DNA of 64,000 nt from Yunchengibacter salinarum (GTDB lineage Bacteria; Pseudomonadota; Alphaproteobacteria; Sphingomonadales; Kordiimonadaceae): the NCBI RefSeq assembly GCF_037658235.1, contig NZ_JBBJLN010000003.1, forward strand, positions 186,001 to 250,000, written 5' to 3'. Position 1 is the stretch's first letter, and every line of letters starts with the position of its first letter. A model generated the notes under the pieces. The model searched no databases. It worked only from the letters and a program-made list of their open reading frames with translations, and had not been told where the DNA came from. The translations under genes were made by a program, and so were the position numbers. Of this stretch, positions 58,785 through 64,000 are shown in pieces.

Positions 58785-61700
58785 ATGATTCTGTCGGATG
58801 TTTCGGTCAAGAGGCCGGTTTTCGCCACGGTGATGAGCCTGTTGCTGGTGGCGTTCGGGTTGATCGCCTTCAACGAACTTTCGGTGCGCGAACTGCCGGA
58901 TGTGGACCCGCCCATCGTCAATATCCGCACCGATTATCCGGGTGCCAATGCGGCGGTGGTGGAAACCCGTGTGACCCAGGTGATCGAGGATCGCATCGCC
59001 GGGGTGTCCGGCATCAAGACCATTGAAAGCCGCAGCCGGGACGGCGAATCCAACATCGACATCGAATTCGACCTGTCCGCCGATATCGACAGCGCCGCCA
59101 ATGACATACGGGACCGGATCAGCCGCGTGCTGGATAATCTGCCCGACGAGGTGGACCCGCCGGAGGTGTTCAAGGCGGATGGCGACACCCGCCCGGTGAT
59201 CTGGTTCAACCTGCTGTCCCCCGTGCGCGACGTGCTGCAACTGACGGACTATGCGGAGCGCAATATCGTGGACCGGCTGTCCATCGTGGACGGTGTTTCC
59301 CGCGTGATCATTGGCGGGTCCAAGCGCTATGCCATCCGCATTCATCTGGACCGGCAGGCCATGGCCGCCCGCGAGGTGACCGTGGCCGACGTGGAGGCCG
59401 CCCTGCGCCGCGAGAATGTGGAACTGCCCGCGGGCAAGGTGGAAAGCATCAATCGGGACACCATTGTCCGCATCAATCGCGAATACAGCCGCCCGGAGGA
59501 CTTTGCCACGCTGGTGATCCGCGAGGGCATGGACAACAGCCTTGTGCGGCTGGGCGATCTGGCGCGTGTGGAACTGGGGCCGGAACGGGCGGAGCGGGCT
59601 TTTCGCGGCAATGGCAAGTCCATGATCGGGCTGGGCGTGGTGAAACAGTCCGGCGCCAACACGCTTGAGGTGGCAAAAGGCGCCAAGGCGGCCGCCGCGC
59701 GGATTTCCCGCGATCTGCCGGAAAGCATGGAACTGCTGCCCAGCTATGACAGCTCCGTTTTCATCGAAAAGGCGATCGACGAGGTTTATGTGACACTGGC
59801 CATCGCCATGGGGCTGGTGGTTCTGGTGCTGTACATGTTCCTGGGCAGCATCAAGACCGTGCTGGTGCCCGCCATCACCGTGCCGGTCTGCCTGATCGCC
59901 AGCTTCTTCATTCTGAACCTGACCGGTGTGACCATCAATCTGATCACCCTGCTGGGGCTGGTCATGGCCATCGGGCTGGTGGTGGATGATGCCATTGTCA
60001 TGCTGGAAAACATCTATCGCCGGGTGGAACTGGGCGAACCCGGCCTGCTGGCCGCCTATCGCGGCGCGCGACAGGTGGCCTTTGCCATCATCGCCACCAC
60101 CGCCGTTCTGGTGGGCGTGTTCGTGCCCATCATGTTCCTGACCGGCAATGTGGGGCGCCTGTTCGGGGAGCTTGCCATCACCATGTCGGCGGCGGTGATC
60201 TTTTCCAGCTTCGTGGCGCTTTCCCTGTCGCCCATGATGTGTTCCTTTCTGGTTCGGCGGCGCAACAAGAAGCCCGCCTTCAGCCGCTTCATAGACCGTT
60301 CTTTCCGTCGCCTTCAGGCCAGCTATGGCCGGGTGCTGACCCTGTGCCTGAACAACAAGGGCGCGGTGGTGCTGGCCTTCATGGCCTGTTTCGCCATCAT
60401 TTACGGCCTGATGGGCCGCATTCCCAGCGAGTTGGCCCCGATCGAGGACCGGTCCTATCTGTTCCTGCGCGTGCAGGGGCCGGAAGGCGCCAGCCATGAA
60501 TTCATGGACCGGCAGGCCCGCAAGGTGGAAGACGTGATCCTGCCTTACCGCGAAGGCCCGCTGGAGCGCCTGCTGCTGCGGGTGGACGGCAATGGCGGCT
60601 GGGGTTTTCTGATCCTCAAGCCCTGGGGCGAGCGGAAGATGAGCGCGGGGCAGCTCGCCAATGAGCTGAGGCCGAAGCTGAATGAGCAGGTGCCCGCCAT
60701 TCGCGCCATTCCGATCCAGACATCCGGCCTGACGCGGGGTGGCGGCGGCGAACAGTTCCAGTTTGTCGTGGGCGGCAATACCTATGAGGAGCTGGGCCGC
60801 TACAAGGCGATCATCCAGGACGGACTGCGGGACTATCCGGGGCTGGTGAATGTGGATTTCGATTATGACGAGACCCAGCCCCAGTTCCGTGTGGAGATCG
60901 ACCGGGGCCGCGCCGCCGACCTGGGCGTTTCGGTGGAAACCATTGGCCGCACACTGGAAACCATGATGGGTGGCCGCCGTGTGACCACCTTCGTGGATAA
61001 TGGGGAGGAATACGACGTGATCCTTCAGGCGGCGGAGGAAGATCGCCGCCAACCATCGGACATGACCAATATCTATGTGGACAGCCGCGAGGGCGCGATG
61101 GTGCCGCTTGAAAGCCTCGTGCGGGTGAAGGACACCAGCGGGGCGGGCACGCTGAACCGGTTCAACCGGGTGCGCGCGCTGACCGTATCCGCCAGCGTGG
61201 CGGAAGGCTTCACGCTGGGGCAGACGCTGGACCATATGGAAACGCTGGTGCGGGATCGCATTCCCGACAATGCGGGGATCGATTACAAGGGTGCCACGCG
61301 GGAATTCATGGAAGCGGGCAGCGACATTTATTTCATCTTCGTCATGGCGCTGGTGGTGGTGTTCCTGGTGCTGGCCGCGCAGTTCGAAAGCTTCATCCAC
61401 CCTGTCATCATCATGATCACCGTGCCGCTTGCGGTGCTGGGCGGGCTTGTGGGCCTGTATCTGGCGGGCAGCACGCTGAACATTTACAGCCAGCTTGGCA
61501 TGATCATGCTGATCGGGCTGGCGGCCAAGAACGGCATTCTGATCGTGGAGTTCGCCAATCAGCTCCGCGATCAGGGTGAAAAGGTGCGGGATGCCCTGAT
61601 GCACGCGGCGGAAACGCGCCTGCGGCCGATCCTGATGACGGGCCTGTCCACGGCCATGGGGGCGCTGCCGCTGATGCTGGCTTCGGGCGCCGGGTCCGCC

Positions 61701-61880
61701 AGCCGTCAGACCATCGGTGTGGTGGTGTTCGGCGGGGTGATCGTGGCGTCCTTCTTCACCTTGTTCATCGTGCCGGTGTTCTATGACATGCTGGCCCGCT
61801 TCACCACGTCGCCGGGCCATGTGGCGGAAAAGCTGAAGGATTACGAGGACCGCGAGGCGGCGGGCCAGCCGGCGGAGTGA
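58785..61880 (+). CDS. RND-family multidrug efflux permease (HAE1 type)
   Basis: 1031 residues from ATG 58785 (MILSDVSVKRPVFATVMS). Typical 12-TM inner-membrane proton antiporter with two large periplasmic loops. The TM4 proton-relay Asp pair is in VMAIGLVVDDAIVMLENIYR; other signatures are RPVFATVM at the N-terminus and GLAAKNGILIVEFANQLRD. It probably exports hydrophobic compounds together with the adaptor encoded upstream; the substrate range is not readable. Confidence 0.96.
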   Translation: MILSDVSVKRPVFATVMSLLLVAFGLIAFNELSVRELPDVDPPIVNIRTDYPGANAAVVETRVTQVIEDRIAGVSGIKTIESRSRDGESNIDIEFDLSADIDSAANDIRDRISRVLDNLPDEVDPPEVFKADGDTRPVIWFNLLSPVRDVLQLTDYAERNIVDRLSIVDGVSRVIIGGSKRYAIRIHLDRQAMAAREVTVADVEAALRRENVELPAGKVESINRDTIVRINREYSRPEDFATLVIREGMDNSLVRLGDLARVELGPERAERAFRGNGKSMIGLGVVKQSGANTLEVAKGAKAAAARISRDLPESMELLPSYDSSVFIEKAIDEVYVTLAIAMGLVVLVLYMFLGSIKTVLVPAITVPVCLIASFFILNLTGVTINLITLLGLVMAIGLVVDDAIVMLENIYRRVELGEPGLLAAYRGARQVAFAIIATTAVLVGVFVPIMFLTGNVGRLFGELAITMSAAVIFSSFVALSLSPMMCSFLVRRRNKKPAFSRFIDRSFRRLQASYGRVLTLCLNNKGAVVLAFMACFAIIYGLMGRIPSELAPIEDRSYLFLRVQGPEGASHEFMDRQARKVEDVILPYREGPLERLLLRVDGNGGWGFLILKPWGERKMSAGQLANELRPKLNEQVPAIRAIPIQTSGLTRGGGGEQFQFVVGGNTYEELGRYKAIIQDGLRDYPGLVNVDFDYDETQPQFRVEIDRGRAADLGVSVETIGRTLETMMGGRRVTTFVDNGEEYDVILQAAEEDRRQPSDMTNIYVDSREGAMVPLESLVRVKDTSGAGTLNRFNRVRALTVSASVAEGFTLGQTLDHMETLVRDRIPDNAGIDYKGATREFMEAGSDIYFIFVMALVVVFLVLAAQFESFIHPVIIMITVPLAVLGGLVGLYLAGSTLNIYSQLGMIMLIGLAAKNGILIVEFANQLRDQGEKVRDALMHAAETRLRPILMTGLSTAMGALPLMLASGAGSASRQTIGVVVFGGVIVASFFTLFIVPVFYDMLARFTTSPGHVAEKLKDYEDREAAGQPAE

Positions 61881-61950
61881 ATTTTGGCCTTGCCGGGCAG
61901 ATTGGAACGCGCAACCATTCCGCGTCGCCAACTGCTTGGGGGAAGATATC

Positions 61951-62406
61951 ATGTATGCCGGATTCTGGTTGCGCGCCGTCGCTTATGCGCTGGACCTGAT
62001 AGCGTTGACCCTGGTGTCGTTCCTGATAATTTTCGTGCTGGGCGTTCTGGGCGGGGCGGGCCTGATCGGGGTGATGGACCCGAATTCACCCGCCATCAAT
62101 CTGCTCAGCGCCCTTGTGGGCTGGCTTTATTTCGCTGGCTTTGAATCCAGCGAGCAACAGGCCACGCCGGGTAAGAAAGTGCTGAAATTGATCGTCACGG
62201 ACGAGGCCGGCAATCGGCTGACCTTTCTACGCGCCACCGGGCGGCATCTGGGCAAGATTCTGTCCGCGCTGATCCTGTTGATCGGCTTTTTCATGGCCGG
62301 TTGGACCGCTCGCAAGCAGGCCCTGCACGACAAGCTGGCGGGCACGCTTGTTTGGCGGGCGCCGCCAGAGGATGGCGCGGCGCCGGATATGACAGGGTCG
62401 GCCTGA
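61951..62406 (+). CDS. RDD-family membrane protein
   Basis: 151 residues from ATG 61951 with TTGGGGGAAG upstream. The RDD domain pattern is seen as WLRAVAYALDLIALTLVSF (Arg, Asp), then QQATPGKKVLKLIVTDEAG, FLRATGRHLGK and KQALHDKLAGTLV. Three hydrophobic helices. Function unknown; some RDD proteins affect ion transport. It lies 70 bases after the RND permease gene. Confidence 0.9.
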   Translation: MYAGFWLRAVAYALDLIALTLVSFLIIFVLGVLGGAGLIGVMDPNSPAINLLSALVGWLYFAGFESSEQQATPGKKVLKLIVTDEAGNRLTFLRATGRHLGKILSALILLIGFFMAGWTARKQALHDKLAGTLVWRAPPEDGAAPDMTGSA

Positions 62407-62437
62407 CGGGTCTGACCGGGTAATGACGGTGAAGAAA

Positions 62438-62459
62438 CGGCGCCCCGGCAAGGGCGCCG
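62438..62459 (-). terminator. intrinsic terminator of the gamma-glutamyltransferase gene
   Basis: Perfect 8-bp stem CGGCGCCC / GGGCGCCG with a six-base loop. On the minus strand it is followed by TTTCTTC. It lies 32 bases past the stop at 62492, in the convergent gap, and may serve the RDD gene as well. Confidence 0.7.
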
Positions 62460-62491
62460 CCGTTGCTGTCTTCAGGCGGTGTGCGTGTTCC

Positions 62492-64000
62492 TCAATATCC
62501 CGCCGCATATGAGCCGGGGCGGCGTGGATCGGCGGCACCCATCAGCAGGCCGTCGGGCGAGATCATCAGCGCATTGGCCGAGCCCATGGACCGGTCAGCG
62601 CTGTCCGCCGCGCTGGCCTTCACATTATAGCCCATGGCCTTGAGCCGGGTGAGCGTGTCCAGCGACAGGCCGGGCTCCACGAACAGCTTTTTCGGATACC
62701 ATTGGTGGTGCACGCGCGGGCGGGCCACGGCGCTGGCGATGTTCATGTCAAAGTCCATCACATTCAGCATGGTTTGCAACGTGATGGTGATGATGGTGGA
62801 CCCGCCGGGGCTTCCCGTGGCCATGAGCGGTTTGCCATCCTTGAACAGCAGGGTGGGCGTCATGGAGGACAGCGGGCGCTTGCCCGGCTCGATGGCATTG
62901 GCTTCCCCGCCCAGCAGGCCAAAGGCATTGGGCACGCCGGGCTTGGCGGAAAAGTCGTTCATTTCATTGTTCATCAGGAACCCCGCGCCCGCCACGGCCT
63001 TGCCGTTGCCATAGGTGAAGTTCAGCGTATAGGTGTTGGCCACCATGTTGCCCTGGGCGTCCGCCACGGAATAGTGCGTGGTCTGCTTGCTTTCATAGGG
63101 CAGGTCCGGGGCGGGGCCGATGTCTTCCGACGGGCGGGCCACGCCGGGCACGATGCCCTCCCGGATGTCGCGGGCATAAGCCTTGCTGGTCAGCGCGCCG
63201 ATGGGCACATCGAAGAAATCCGGGTCTCCCAGATATTTGGACCGATCCGCATAGGCGATCTTCATCACCTCCGCCAGCCGGTTGATATAGTCCGCGCTGT
63301 TGTGGCCCTGGGCCGCCATGTCCCAGCCTTCCAGCACATTGAGCATCTGCACGATATGCACGCCGCCGCTGGACGGCGGCGGCATGGAGGCGATTTCATA
63401 CCCCCGGTAGCTGCCGGTGATAGGTGCGCGTTCCTTGACGGTGTAGGCTTTCAGGTCGTCACGGGTGATGATGCCGCCCGCTGCCCGCACGCTTTCCACC
63501 AGCTTTTCGGCCACCCAGCCGTCATAAAAGCCGTCCGCGCCCTTTGCCGCAATGGTCTTCAGGGTTTTCGCCAGGTCCGCCTGAATGAAGCGGCTGCCCA
63601 CGTCGGGCACGCTGCCATCGGCGCGGAAGAAATAGCCGGTGGCGGCCTCGTCTCCCTTCAGCCGGGCCTGATAGCGGCTCAGGCTGTCATGCAGCGCCCA
63701 GGTCATGGGGAAGCCTTCTTCCGCCAGCCGGATCGCCGGGGCCATTACGGTTTTCAGCGGCAGGGTGCCGTATTTCTCCAGCGCGTGGATCATGCCCATC
63801 ACCGTGCCGGGCACGCCGCTCGCCTTGCCGGAGAAACGGGCCAGCCGCTTGTCCACATCGCCGTTTTCATCCAGAAACAGATCCCGGCCCGCGCCTGCCG
63901 GCGCCATTTCGCGGTAATCGATGGCGATGGTGCGCGCCTCCTCGGCCAGATAGACCATCATGAAGCCGCCGCCGCCGATATTGCCCGCCTGCGGGTGGGT
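62492..64000 (-). CDS. ggt: gamma-glutamyltransferase (5' partial)
   Basis: About 503 residues are visible. The frame is open to the right edge, where the family segment THPQAGNIGGGGFMMVYL is readable, so the N-terminus including any signal peptide lies outside. Ntn hydrolase that transfers or hydrolyses the gamma-glutamyl group of glutathione in the periplasm. Autoprocessing and catalytic Thr in SKQTTHYSVADAQGN; substrate-loop GKRPLSSMTPT and oxyanion ATGSPGGSTII. The C-terminal RVHHQWYPKKLFVEPG and ADPRRPGSYAAGY are standard. Confidence 0.96.
   Translation of the reverse strand, partial: THPQAGNIGGGGFMMVYLAEEARTIAIDYREMAPAGAGRDLFLDENGDVDKRLARFSGKASGVPGTVMGMIHALEKYGTLPLKTVMAPAIRLAEEGFPMTWALHDSLSRYQARLKGDEAATGYFFRADGSVPDVGSRFIQADLAKTLKTIAAKGADGFYDGWVAEKLVESVRAAGGIITRDDLKAYTVKERAPITGSYRGYEIASMPPPSSGGVHIVQMLNVLEGWDMAAQGHNSADYINRLAEVMKIAYADRSKYLGDPDFFDVPIGALTSKAYARDIREGIVPGVARPSEDIGPAPDLPYESKQTTHYSVADAQGNMVANTYTLNFTYGNGKAVAGAGFLMNNEMNDFSAKPGVPNAFGLLGGEANAIEPGKRPLSSMTPTLLFKDGKPLMATGSPGGSTIITITLQTMLNVMDFDMNIASAVARPRVHHQWYPKKLFVEPGLSLDTLTRLKAMGYNVKASAADSADRSMGSANALMISPDGLLMGAADPRRPGSYAAGY

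Noticed and set aside
58644..61952. Open frame of about 1100 codons on the minus strand opposite the RND permease
   Set aside because: Antisense shadow of a well-conserved permease gene; its product is low-complexity and without motifs.

Overview
The window is GC-rich, gene-dense DNA with strong GC3 bias, which is why long false open frames lie opposite many real genes. It looks like the chromosome of an aerobic, motile, heterotrophic Alphaproteobacterium. The evidence is gene content: pdxH divergent from a dnaJ/fabI/aroC block, a coniferyl-aldehyde-dehydrogenase-type ALDH, a proteobacterial fused indolepyruvate:ferredoxin oxidoreductase, a FixK/FNR-type box, and an Lrp regulator divergent from alanine dehydrogenase. 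The order or genus cannot be told from this sequence. No rRNA, tRNA, IS element, prophage or CRISPR array was found.

Layout. (1) 1-4.5 kb: an outer-membrane alginate-export-like barrel (5' end cut by the window edge), an unrecognised secreted protein built of about seven 38-40 residue repeats, and a chemoreceptor, in a row. (2) 4.6-9.4 kb: aroC, fabI, a BrkB/YihY membrane protein and a DnaJ-like chaperone on the minus strand, divergent from pdxH. (3) 9.4-28.6 kb: a large acyl-CoA catabolic region. A six-gene minus-strand operon (class II aldolase, thioesterase II, aldehyde dehydrogenase, two SDRs, APH-like kinase) diverges from an eight-gene plus-strand operon (two acyl-CoA dehydrogenases, acyl-CoA ligase, an ACAD10/11-type dehydrogenase, MaoC hydratase, HSD17B4-like SDR, thiolase, quinone oxidoreductase). 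A patatin-like hydrolase, a second ligase and another SDR follow. The kinase and the ACAD10/11-type dehydrogenase match the two halves of the fused animal ACAD10/11 enzymes and suggest catabolism of 4-hydroxyacyl-CoAs. The same candidate TetR-like operator occurs at both likely transcription start regions of this block. (4) 28.7-36.4 kb: a hybrid histidine kinase, a soluble globin-coupled chemoreceptor behind a perfect FNR/FixK box, an isoaspartyl peptidase, a DUF885 peptidase and cysteine synthase. (5) 36.4-38.7 kb: a small accessory patch with a RelE-like toxin/antitoxin pair, a Pmp3-like peptide and two secreted, extremely acidic proteins, one ending in 20 consecutive Asp. (6) 38.7-62.4 kb: amino-acid catabolism (alanine dehydrogenase, L-asparaginase, tyrosine degradation with hpd/maiA and a MarR regulator, Leu/Phe/Val-type dehydrogenase plus fused 2-oxoacid oxidoreductase, leucine liu genes with a LysR regulator), a response regulator, an RND efflux pair and an RDD protein. 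(7) A gamma-glutamyltransferase runs off the right edge.

The most unusual features are a dispersed multi-hairpin intergenic repeat, present in two clusters (9.45 and 44.0-44.5 kb) whose stems differ by compensatory changes; the shared operator of the acyl-CoA region; the helical-repeat secreted protein; and the acidic secreted pair. Genes appear to co-operate in leucine breakdown (amino acid dehydrogenase, then fused oxidoreductase, then Ivd, MccAB and LiuC to HMG-CoA), with no branched-chain 2-oxoacid dehydrogenase complex in the window.
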